DNA from: Lachnospiraceae bacterium
GTDB taxonomy: Bacteria > Bacillota > Clostridia > Lachnospirales > Lachnospiraceae
Length of the DNA: 64,000 nucleotides
NCBI GenBank assembly: GCA_017622845.1
Contig: JAGAQJ010000074.1
Span: 1-64,000, forward strand
Reading direction: 5' to 3'
Shown piece after piece: positions 19,501-26,596 of the stretch. Every line of letters starts with the position of its first letter. Position 1 is the stretch's first letter. The notes under the pieces are model-generated. The model did not search any database. It was given only the letters and a program-made list of their open reading frames with translations, and was not told the origin of the DNA. A program made the position numbers and the translations under genes.

Positions 19501-19685
19501 AAGGCTTCGGCTCCCTCGATGAGCACTCCAGAGGACAGGCAGTGCGCGTTTTAAAGGAAATGGCAGGCGGAGACAGAATGATTGGTATTATCTCACATGT
19601 GACAGAGCTGAAGCAGGAGATTGAGAACCAGCTTGTCATTACCAGGAATGAAACCGGAAGCCATGCGGACTGGAGAATCAACTGA
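16512..19685 (+). CDS. sbcC: Exonuclease subunit SbcC, Rad50-like ATPase
   Basis: A 1057-residue SMC-like protein. Walker A GDTGAGKTTIFDAI lies near residue 34, long coiled coils follow, and the zinc hook CKVCGSKIHP is at about 538. The C-terminal half has the signature LSGGESFMAALSLALGM and Walker B MFIDEGFGSLDE. It supplies ATP-driven clamping for SbcD. Its ATG follows the sbcD stop with no gap. The 3' end overlaps the convergent exporter gene by 8 bp, with no terminator visible between them. Confidence 0.96.
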   Translation: MKPCVLKMKAFGSYGKETVIDFNQSAQNLFLITGDTGAGKTTIFDAIVFALYGQASSSSNKKDGILLQSHFASFDETPEVEFTFAESAAADAPVYKIRRVPRHLRPVKRRGRTGKDFTEEKGFVELTLPDASVYPEKNTDEKIEEIIGLTREQFMQVAMIAQGEFMELLRAKTDDKKEIFRKLFHTELYEKIRSILEERKKEKERELAVIKTQCRTELAHVVVTEDFEKKEELSGYSGELKNGSLACLADYLLCLDEFCAYTRQRLDELTEKWNDAAKALDRAKGEYTKAESLTEAFAKYEEAEALLAACERIRPEMEEKAELAEALKEAYEIKPVWQLYQDAAQELAALEQRLMAQEESLPYRSECQKAAQERFQEISGQYEEDKRKLHELLQKVTDAIQLFDRKENAEQEKQTKQDQYTALNNKKTELEQELDILREKQKQSAERIEANRDAYVDKAKAEAESDKVKALGERMENFRMLEKNLKSQNKRLSRKQQELVEANAEYQQKTARYEQLNTLFLSGQAGILARELVDGEPCKVCGSKIHPAPYPFSASLEVPTQQEVTLAKQDSDAWNELRQKKALEAGGLKTIVEKEQEQYTAEQAQLCAQLGIQEGDNLFEAFEAYQRNVLEEDRRCQEKVVFLEEERKRADALSDKIGKQSEKTETYRQELSALKEELAGLDAALKELENHTGFADREAARLAKEQAEADFRLVCDAYHQKEEQKIRADRDLEKALSLIEDYKRSLPQKQEHAQSRKSQYEQLLTQKSFADSEEWQSMTEQFSKETLLAWQEKLAQYRKKSQEAIIKKETAGSVIQDRPRPDMERLTEAVRQYSERFDSIAHERSRLMPIADNNEKVLTALKQQAEQRERTIHEHTKIDNLYRIISGSVNKQNKMDLETFVQRYYLRKILAAANRRFEKMTAGQFRLLLKDMEEAGRGRNEGLDLMVYSLVTGKKREVRTLSGGESFMAALSLALGMADQIQEGSGAIHLDMMFIDEGFGSLDEHSRGQAVRVLKEMAGGDRMIGIISHVTELKQEIENQLVITRNETGSHADWRIN

Positions 19686-21489
19686 ATGAGAGAGGGCTTT
19701 CCTTCTCAAGCAGAAAGTTATACTGCGACATGAACAGCTTGTAATATTCTCCCTTTTGTGCGAGCAGCTCATCGTGCGTTCCGGCTTCAAGGATGTTTCC
19801 CTTGTCGACATACATAATACAGCTTGCATTTTTTATGGTGGACAGGCGGTGGGCAATGATAAAGGAGGTACGTCCCTCGAGAAGCTTATTCAACCCCTTT
19901 TGCAGCAATATTTCCGTTTCCGTATCAATACTTGAGGTTGCCTCATCAAGAATCAGTATTGCAGGATTTTCAAGCAGCGCCCTTGCAAAGCTGATTAGCT
20001 GCCGCTGGCCTGCTGAAAGCCTGCTGCCGCGTTCATTAACCTGTGTCTGATAGCCGTTTTCCATTTCCATGATAAAGTCGTGGGCGCATACGGTTTTTGC
20101 AGCGGCAATCACTTCTTCGTCACTGGCTTCCAGATTACCATAACGTATGTTATCCATAATCGTGCCGGAGAAGATAAAGCTGTCCTGCATCATGATGCCC
20201 ATCTGCTTTCGCAGGGACTTGAGTGTTACGCCGGAGATGTCGGTGCCGTCTATCAGTATCCTGCCTGAGTCCACATTGTAAAAGCGGCTGATGAGGTTGA
20301 CAATGGTCGATTTGCCGGCGCCGGTTGGACCTACAATGGCATACGTGTCGCCGGGATGGGCAGTAAAGCTTACATTGTTCAAAATCGGAACGCCGTCCTC
20401 ATAGCTGAAGCATACATTTTGAAATGCTACCTCTCCTTTAATTGGGGGCATTTCTATGGCGTCTTCCGCATCCTTTACGTTGACAGGTTCATCAATCGTC
20501 TCAAAGATTCGCTCCAGATAAGCAATTGCAGTAAGCAGCGAATTGTAAAAGGAAGCGAGTGTGTTGATTGGCTCCCAGAATCTTGAGATATAGGAGGTAA
20601 AAGCAATTAAAATACCAACGGTTACGCCGTACAATTCACCGGAAATCCAGCCGATGCCAATCACATAGATGAATGCGGTAGTGACTGTTGAAATCGAGTC
20701 AATACACGGCCACATAATAAAGTTGTACTTTACGGCGCGCATCCATGCGCTTCGATAGCTGTCGCTCAAGCGGTTAAAGATGGAAGTATTCTCATGCTCC
20801 CGGACAAAAGACTGGGTCACGCGGATACCGTTGATGCTTTCTGCAATATATGCGGTCAGGTTTGACTGCTTATTGCTCTGAATCTGCCATGCGCTTCTCT
20901 GGCGCTTTTTCACAAAGATGATGACGCCAACCAGCACGGGAAGACCGCACAGGCAGATCAGCGTCAGCCTTACATGCAGCATAAACATAAAGACCATAAT
21001 AAAGATCAGGTTGCACATATCCGTAATGGTGTTGATAATGCCGTTGGAAAGCAGGTCGCTCAGGCTGTTTACATAATTTACGACACGAACCTGTATCTTG
21101 CCGTGCGGGCGCTCATCATAATAGGAAAACGGCAGCTCCTGAAGATGGCAGAAGATATCGGAGCGGAGCTGATGGACAATCGCCTGACCGATACGGCTGG
21201 TTATGCGTATTTTCAGGCGGATGCATACACAGGTATACAGCACGATAATAAGTGACAGGATACTGATAATAACAACTGCCCGAATGTTTCCATCAGGGAT
21301 ATAGGTGTCCATAATCTCACTGATAAACATCGGAAAAAGCATGGTGAGCGCTGATGAGGACAGCATCAGGAAAAGAGCAAACGCAAGCTGTCCCCTGTAG
21401 GGTTTTACATATTTGAAAAGCCGTTTGAGCTGGTTGATATCGAATTTATCCTCCATAACCTCGTCAACGTCATATTTATTTCGTGCCAT
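19678..21489 (-). CDS. ABC exporter half-transporter, catalytic-site subunit
   Basis: A 603-residue protein with an N-terminal six-helix type I exporter domain (about 25-320) and a C-terminal ATPase: Walker A GPTGAGKST, signature LSAGQRQLIS, and Walker B LILDEATSSID with the catalytic Glu. The signature has Ala in place of the first Gly. The preceding gene has a canonical signature but an Asp in place of the catalytic Glu. The two therefore form a heterodimer with one active and one degenerate ATP site, as in multidrug exporters such as BmrCD. ATG 21489 follows AAAGGAGGTGAG and overlaps the upstream gene by 14 bp. Substrate unknown. Confidence 0.92.
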   Translation of the reverse strand: MARNKYDVDEVMEDKFDINQLKRLFKYVKPYRGQLAFALFLMLSSSALTMLFPMFISEIMDTYIPDGNIRAVVIISILSLIIVLYTCVCIRLKIRITSRIGQAIVHQLRSDIFCHLQELPFSYYDERPHGKIQVRVVNYVNSLSDLLSNGIINTITDMCNLIFIMVFMFMLHVRLTLICLCGLPVLVGVIIFVKKRQRSAWQIQSNKQSNLTAYIAESINGIRVTQSFVREHENTSIFNRLSDSYRSAWMRAVKYNFIMWPCIDSISTVTTAFIYVIGIGWISGELYGVTVGILIAFTSYISRFWEPINTLASFYNSLLTAIAYLERIFETIDEPVNVKDAEDAIEMPPIKGEVAFQNVCFSYEDGVPILNNVSFTAHPGDTYAIVGPTGAGKSTIVNLISRFYNVDSGRILIDGTDISGVTLKSLRKQMGIMMQDSFIFSGTIMDNIRYGNLEASDEEVIAAAKTVCAHDFIMEMENGYQTQVNERGSRLSAGQRQLISFARALLENPAILILDEATSSIDTETEILLQKGLNKLLEGRTSFIIAHRLSTIKNASCIMYVDKGNILEAGTHDELLAQKGEYYKLFMSQYNFLLEKESPLSFS

Positions 21490-23260
21490 GCTTCTCACCT
21501 CCTTTACCTGATTTGCGGTTTAATTCATCGACATATTTTTCAAATTCTCCGTACTGATGGCGGAATACGGTAGCATAATAACCGTTCTTTCTGAGCAGCT
21601 CGTCATGCGTTCCCTGTTCAACGATTTCACCGTTATTGAGTACCAGTATCAAATCCGAATCCTTGATAGAAGAGATACGGTAGGCAACGACAAAGATGGT
21701 ACATTTGCGGTCAATGTTGTTTAACTGCTGCTGAATATAGCTTTCTGTCTCCATATCGACCGCAGAGGTCGTATCGTCAAGAATCAGAATCGAGGGTTCC
21801 TTTAGGAGCGCTCGCGCAAGAGAGATTCGCTGCTTTTGACCGCCCGAGAGACCGACGCCGCGTTCGCCGACAATCGTGTCATAGCCATCCGGCATTTCCC
21901 GTATAAAGCCGTCCGCATCAGCCATGACAGCAGCCTTCTGAACTTCCTCAAAGGGACAGTCCGGTCTGCTGTAGGCGATATTTCCCTCGACCGTATCGGA
22001 GAAAAGAAAAACATCCTGCATCGCCATGCCGATATTCTGGCGGAGATTGTAGAGGTCCAAATCCTTAACGTTTTTGCCGTCTACCAGCACCTCGCCGTCA
22101 GTGACATCATAGAAGCGGCAGAGCAGGTTCATAATGGTTGATTTGCCGGAGCCGGTGGAGCCAAGGATTCCGACAGTCTGTCCGCTTTTTACCTTGAAGC
22201 TGATATTGTGGATAATGTCCTCATCATCGGCGCTGTAAGAAACATTCCTGAATTCAACATTCCCCTGGAGCTTTGTGCAGGGAATGCCCTGTGACGGGTG
22301 CTTGACCTGCGGTTCCTCACTGTAGGTGGCGTAGATTTTTTCAACAGAGGTTGTAAAACGCTGGATATCGTTGATCCGCCAGCCAATCTGACGAAGCGGA
22401 TTGGTGAGCATCCACAGGTAGCCGTTGATGGTAACATAGTTTCCAAGCGTCATGGAGCCTTGTATGACCATGATGCTGCCGACCAGCATAAGGATTACGG
22501 TCAGCATGTTTGAGAGAAATTCAAACAGCGGCACATATTTTGTCCAGATTTCGGCAGCAGCAAGCTCGGCGTCTCTGTAGCCGTCGTTTTCCTTATTGAA
22601 CTTGCTGATTTCGTAATCCTCCTTGGAAAATGCCTTGACAACGCGGTTGCCGCTGACGTTTTCCTGTACAAAGGTATTGAGTGACGAAAACTGTTCCCGG
22701 ATTTTCTGAAAGCGCGGACGTCCTGCTTTTGTCTGGCTTAAGGTAACAAGCAGCGCAAAGGGCAGTACGATGCACATGCAGAGTGCAAGCTTCCAGCTTA
22801 CCGTGAATATCATAATCAGGGCAAAAAAGAACAGAAAGACATTTTCATATACCTGATAAATGACAAAAGCGATAAAATGCCTGATTGCATCCATATCTCC
22901 GGTCTGGCGGCTCAGAAGGTCGCCGGTGCGCTTTTTGTTATAAAAGTTAAAGTCCTCCTGAAGAAGCTTGCGGTAGACAGTATCGCGCATGGAGTACAGG
23001 ACATCCTGCGAGCAGGTCTCAAAAATCACCTGAGACCAGTATCGCAGCAAACCGCGCAGCACCGTGATGACAAGCAAAAGTGCGATTAGACCCGGCAGCA
23101 GCCCGTATTGTCCGTCTGTGATGACATCATCGACGATGGCGCCCGAGACAATCGGTTTTACGATTGCAAGCACGGAAATCACGGTTACCATCACAAGTCC
23201 GAATGCCATACTCCGATTGTGCTTTTTGAGAAAGGAATAGAACCATTTCATGGCAGTCAT
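21476..23260 (-). CDS. ABC exporter half-transporter, degenerate-site subunit
   Basis: A 594-residue type I exporter half: membrane domain (about 15-310) then ATPase with Walker A GSTGSGKST, signature LSGGQKQRIS and Walker B LILDDTTSAVD, where Asp replaces the catalytic Glu. It is the first gene of the pair and overlaps its partner's start. ATG 23260 is chosen because GAGG lies at suitable distance; the open frame extends upstream to 23410 only because the leader RNA happens to lack stops. A strong promoter and a folded 110-nt leader precede it, suggesting that expression responds to a signal such as an antibiotic. Confidence 0.9.
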   Translation of the reverse strand: MTAMKWFYSFLKKHNRSMAFGLVMVTVISVLAIVKPIVSGAIVDDVITDGQYGLLPGLIALLLVITVLRGLLRYWSQVIFETCSQDVLYSMRDTVYRKLLQEDFNFYNKKRTGDLLSRQTGDMDAIRHFIAFVIYQVYENVFLFFFALIMIFTVSWKLALCMCIVLPFALLVTLSQTKAGRPRFQKIREQFSSLNTFVQENVSGNRVVKAFSKEDYEISKFNKENDGYRDAELAAAEIWTKYVPLFEFLSNMLTVILMLVGSIMVIQGSMTLGNYVTINGYLWMLTNPLRQIGWRINDIQRFTTSVEKIYATYSEEPQVKHPSQGIPCTKLQGNVEFRNVSYSADDEDIIHNISFKVKSGQTVGILGSTGSGKSTIMNLLCRFYDVTDGEVLVDGKNVKDLDLYNLRQNIGMAMQDVFLFSDTVEGNIAYSRPDCPFEEVQKAAVMADADGFIREMPDGYDTIVGERGVGLSGGQKQRISLARALLKEPSILILDDTTSAVDMETESYIQQQLNNIDRKCTIFVVAYRISSIKDSDLILVLNNGEIVEQGTHDELLRKNGYYATVFRHQYGEFEKYVDELNRKSGKGGEKHGTK

Positions 23261-23292
23261 AGATAAGTACCTCACTTTTCCCTTTTGTTTCA

Positions 23293-23401
23293 GCAAGCGG
23301 ATATACGTTCCGACCGGAGGTCTGCACCTGCTGCAGACCTCGTAAGAAAGCGCAGTGTCCGAAAGACTCAGACCATTCAGAATCTTTCCGTAACCGCTTG
23401 C
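23293..23401 (-). ncRNA. Structured 5' leader of the ABC exporter operon, possible riboswitch or attenuator
   Basis: Between the promoter and the first exporter gene the minus strand folds into a closed multi-helix unit. GCAAGCGG (from 23401) pairs with CCGCTTGC (to 23293) and extends by TACG/CGTA. GAAAGATTC (23388-23380) pairs with GAGTCTTTC (23369-23361) around a ten-base loop. GAGGTCTGCA (23341-23332) pairs with TGCAGACCTC (23326-23317) around a five-base loop. The ribosome site GTGAGG begins about 17 nt after the closing helix, so coupling to translation start is possible. It does not match a riboswitch class I can recall. Confidence 0.5.
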
Positions 23402-23405
23402 AAAT

Positions 23406-23433
23406 ATCATAGCAAGTATAGTCTAAAAGTCAA
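23406..23433 (-). promoter_or_regulatory. Promoter of the ABC exporter operon
   Basis: On the minus strand TTGACT (23433-23428), 16-bp spacer, TATGAT (23411-23406). The transcript would begin just before the folded leader. A second TTGACT lies 11 bp further upstream in a T-rich stretch. Confidence 0.6.
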
Positions 23434-23642
23434 AAAAAAGAAAGTCAAAAAATGTTATATTCTGATGCAATAATTGTTGTTTTCTCTTTAAATGACAGCT
23501 TCAGCGTACAGCAATCCCACAAAGAAAAAGCTGATATGGAAAAAATTGTATAAAAGCTTAAAAAGCGGAAAGAATAAATGATATCAGGCAGAAGAAGGGT
23601 GTCTGATACATAATTAAGATACATCTTAGAAAGGAAGCTGTT

Positions 23643-23870
23643 ATGATGAAGGAACGCAAAATCAAAATGACTCCGGCACAGGTAAATGAATTTGTCAATG
23701 AGGCATCAAAGTGTGATTTTGACATTGACATTTCTTATAACCACTATATTGTGGATGCAAAGTCTGTCATCGGCGTGATGGGACTGGACTTTAACGCAAT
23801 ACTTACCGTGAAGTATTCCGGAGACAATGCCGAGTTTGAAAACTATGTAAGCAGACTTGCGTCGGCATAA
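23643..23870 (+). CDS. HPr-like protein lacking the active-site histidine
   Basis: A 75-residue protein whose C-terminal two thirds follow the HPr fold. VDAKSVIGVMGLDFNA matches the NAKSIMGIM region holding regulatory Ser46. The N-terminal GLHARP loop with phospho-carrier His15 is absent; the corresponding part reads MTPAQVNEFVNEASK. It therefore cannot pass phosphate to sugar transporters, but could still be a target of HPr kinase and a partner of a CcpA-like regulator, as Crh is in bacilli. GGAAG lies before ATG 23643, with a second ATG three bases on. It is monocistronic, upstream of a repeat remnant. Confidence 0.65.
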   Translation: MMKERKIKMTPAQVNEFVNEASKCDFDIDISYNHYIVDAKSVIGVMGLDFNAILTVKYSGDNAEFENYVSRLASA

Positions 23871-23922
23871 TCCACATGAGGTTTCGGCTGCTGTTTACAC
23901 CTCCTGCAGACAAAATCAATTC

Positions 23923-23973
23923 AACTGTTCCGTTTTTGTCCGGATAGGAATGCATAAAAGGCTGAACAGTTAC
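23923..23973 (-). repeat. Short remnant of the type 1 palindromic element
   Basis: The segment with GTCCGGATAGGAATGCATAA and GGCTGAACAGTTAC matches the outer end of the type 1 element (10985-11020). The large hairpin core is missing. It fills most of the gap between the HPr-like gene and the helicase gene. Confidence 0.65.
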
Positions 23974-24093
23974 ATGGGTTATCGTTATGATAAGAGTATT
24001 TGACTCTCTTTAGATGATAGGTTAAACTGTCATTTGGAGAGAGTTTTTATGTTAAAGCTCTCACGATTTCAGTTAGGGAAAAGGAAATACAAA

Positions 24094-26568
24094 ATGGAGA
24101 TACGTGTATCGGTCAGGCAGCTTGTGGAATTCATACTGCGTGAGGGGAGCATAGACAACAGAAAATCAGGCGGCTCGGATACCGCAATGCAGGAGGGGAG
24201 CCGGATACACAAAATGCTGCAGCGGCGCATGGGCAGTGAGTACCATGCGGAAGTGGGGTTAAAGCATACATGGCATACACCGGATTATGACATCATTGTA
24301 GAAGGAAGAGCCGACGGCATTATTGATGTTCATTGGAGGGAACATGACACGCCCGCGGCAGAGAGTGATGCTGCGCTGCCGGTGCCGACCCAAAAGGATA
24401 AAGCGGTGATTGATGAGATTAAGGGCACGTACAGAGAGTTGAAACGCATAGGAGAGCCGGTGGGCGTGCATCTTGCCCAGGCAAAGTGTTATGCATATAT
24501 GTACGCTGAGGAAAACCATTTGAATGATATTGGCGTGCGCATGACCTACTGCCGGATGGAGACAGAAGAATTGAAATATTTTCATGAGGATTATACCTTT
24601 GATGAGTTAAAACGGTGGTTTGACAATCTTCTGCATGAATACAAAAAATGGGCGGATTTTCAATTTGAGTGGAATGGAACGCGCACGGACTCTATCAAAC
24701 AGTTAACATTTCCGTTTCCGTACCGCAAGGGACAAAAGGAGCTTGTCACTTATGTGTATCAGACAATTTATCACAGGAGGAAGCTGTTTCTGGAAGCGCC
24801 GACCGGTGTTGGAAAGACGGTATCGACGGTATTTCCGACAGTAAAGTCCATGGGAGAAGGCATGACAGAGAAGATTTTTTATCTCACAGCCAAGACAATC
24901 ACACGCACAGTGGCTCAGGAGTGCTTTGGACTGCTGGCGGATAAGGGGCTTCGTATGAAGACGCTCATTCTCACGGCAAAGGATAAAATCTGCTTTTTGA
25001 AACAGGATGGGCAGGGCGAGGCAGAGTGCAATCCGGAAGTCTGTCCCTACGCGGCAGGGCACTTTGACCGCATTAATGATGCCATGTATGACCTTCTGAT
25101 GCAGGAGGATCATTTTACAAGAGAAAAGCTGATGGAATATGCAGTAAAGCATCAGGTATGCCCGTTTGAATTCAGCCTTGATATGAGCCTTTTCTCAGAC
25201 GCGGTGGTGTGTGATTATAATTATGTGTTTGACCCGCGGGTATATCTCAAGCGCTTTTTTTCGGACGGGCTTGGAAAGCGGGATTATGTCTTTCTGATTG
25301 ATGAGGCGCACAACCTTTTGGACAGAGGCAGGGAGATGTACAGTGCGGCGCTTTTTAAGAACTCGTTTTTAAGTACGAAGCGTCTGCTGAAAGAGGCTTC
25401 TCCCAACGCGGCAAGGCACCTTGACAAGTGCAACAAGGAGCTGCTTGCCCTGAAAAGGCATTGCGAGGGTTACTGCAGGGAGGAGAGCATCGATGGATTT
25501 GTGATGGCATTAAACCGCCTGTATGGGGTGCTCGATGATTTCCTTGACGAGCATGACACCTTTCCCGATAAGAAAGAGATACTTGATTTTTATTTTGACA
25601 TAGGGCATTTTCTCAATATGTATGAAATCATGGACGACAACTACGTGGTCTACAGCCAGCTTATGGATGACGGAGATTTTATGCTCCGGCTTTTCTGCGT
25701 CAATCCGTCCGGGAATCTGCGCCAGTGCATGCAGAAGGGAAGAAGCACGATTCTTTTTTCGGCGACGCTGCTTCCGATACAGTATTACAAAAAGCTGCTT
25801 GGAGGGGAGCCGCAAGACTATGAGGTTTATGCAGAATCCACATTTGATGAGGCGAAAAAAGCGCTTTTGATTGCAAATGACGTCACGAGCAGGTACACTA
25901 GAAGAAGTGAGGATGAGTTCCGGCGGATTGCGCGCTATATCTATGAGGTGATCAGACAGCGGCATGGAAATTATATGGTCTTTCTGCCGTCGCACCTTTT
26001 TCTGGAACAGGTATATGACTGCTTTATGGAGGAGTATTATGATGAGCGTATGATGGAATGCATCGTGCAGGAAGATTATATGAGCGAGGCAAAAAGGGAA
26101 GAGTTTCTGCTTCGTTTCCGGGGAAATGAGGAATGTGACCTGACAGACCGCATTGACTTTGAGATTGAGGAGGCAGATGACACCATACTGATTGGCTTCT
26201 GTGTGATGGGAGGCATTTTTTCCGAGGGCATAGACTTAAAGCATGACAGTCTGATTGGTGCAATCATAGTGGGAACAGGGATTCCGCAGGCAGGCTGTGA
26301 GAGGGAGCTTCTGAAAACATATTTTGACGAACGGGGAGAAAACGGCTTCGATTATGCTTACCGGTATCCGGGCATGAACAAGGTACTGCAGTCGGCAGGG
26401 AGGGTGATCCGGACGGCGGAGGATATCGGAGTGGTTGTGCTGCTGGACGAACGTTTTCTGGAAGGCCGGTACAGAAGGATGTTTCCGAGAGAGTGGAGCC
26501 GGTATGAGGTAGTAAGCGTATCGGAGATATCTGCAAAAATCGAAAGATTCTGGAATGAATGGCTGTAA
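24094..26568 (+). CDS. Fusion of a Cas4-like PD-(D/E)XK nuclease with an XPD/DinG-type iron-sulfur helicase
   Basis: An 825-residue protein. The N-terminal 200 residues carry nuclease marks: GRADGIIDV, the pair Asp...EIK in VIDEIKGTYR, and QAKCYAYMY, the QxxxY motif of RecB/Cas4-type nucleases. The helicase follows with Walker A EAPTGVGKT (Lys241), four cysteines (CFLK, ECNPEVC, CPFEF) placed to hold a 4Fe-4S cluster, DEAH in LIDEAHNLL, and C-terminal QSAGRVIRT. It probably unwinds and cuts DNA in repair. ATG 24094 matches a family-like start MEIRVSVRQLVEFI. ATG 24049 in the same frame has a better ribosome site (GGAGAG) and would add 15 residues. No cas genes are nearby. Confidence 0.82.
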   Translation: MEIRVSVRQLVEFILREGSIDNRKSGGSDTAMQEGSRIHKMLQRRMGSEYHAEVGLKHTWHTPDYDIIVEGRADGIIDVHWREHDTPAAESDAALPVPTQKDKAVIDEIKGTYRELKRIGEPVGVHLAQAKCYAYMYAEENHLNDIGVRMTYCRMETEELKYFHEDYTFDELKRWFDNLLHEYKKWADFQFEWNGTRTDSIKQLTFPFPYRKGQKELVTYVYQTIYHRRKLFLEAPTGVGKTVSTVFPTVKSMGEGMTEKIFYLTAKTITRTVAQECFGLLADKGLRMKTLILTAKDKICFLKQDGQGEAECNPEVCPYAAGHFDRINDAMYDLLMQEDHFTREKLMEYAVKHQVCPFEFSLDMSLFSDAVVCDYNYVFDPRVYLKRFFSDGLGKRDYVFLIDEAHNLLDRGREMYSAALFKNSFLSTKRLLKEASPNAARHLDKCNKELLALKRHCEGYCREESIDGFVMALNRLYGVLDDFLDEHDTFPDKKEILDFYFDIGHFLNMYEIMDDNYVVYSQLMDDGDFMLRLFCVNPSGNLRQCMQKGRSTILFSATLLPIQYYKKLLGGEPQDYEVYAESTFDEAKKALLIANDVTSRYTRRSEDEFRRIARYIYEVIRQRHGNYMVFLPSHLFLEQVYDCFMEEYYDERMMECIVQEDYMSEAKREEFLLRFRGNEECDLTDRIDFEIEEADDTILIGFCVMGGIFSEGIDLKHDSLIGAIIVGTGIPQAGCERELLKTYFDERGENGFDYAYRYPGMNKVLQSAGRVIRTAEDIGVVVLLDERFLEGRYRRMFPREWSRYEVVSVSEISAKIERFWNEWL

Positions 26569-26596
26569 CACGGTGATAAGGGAGGTTGAACAGCTT

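Noticed and set aside
24094-26568. cas4 gene of a CRISPR locus
   Set aside because: The nuclease domain is fused to a helicase and there is no repeat array or cas gene in the window.
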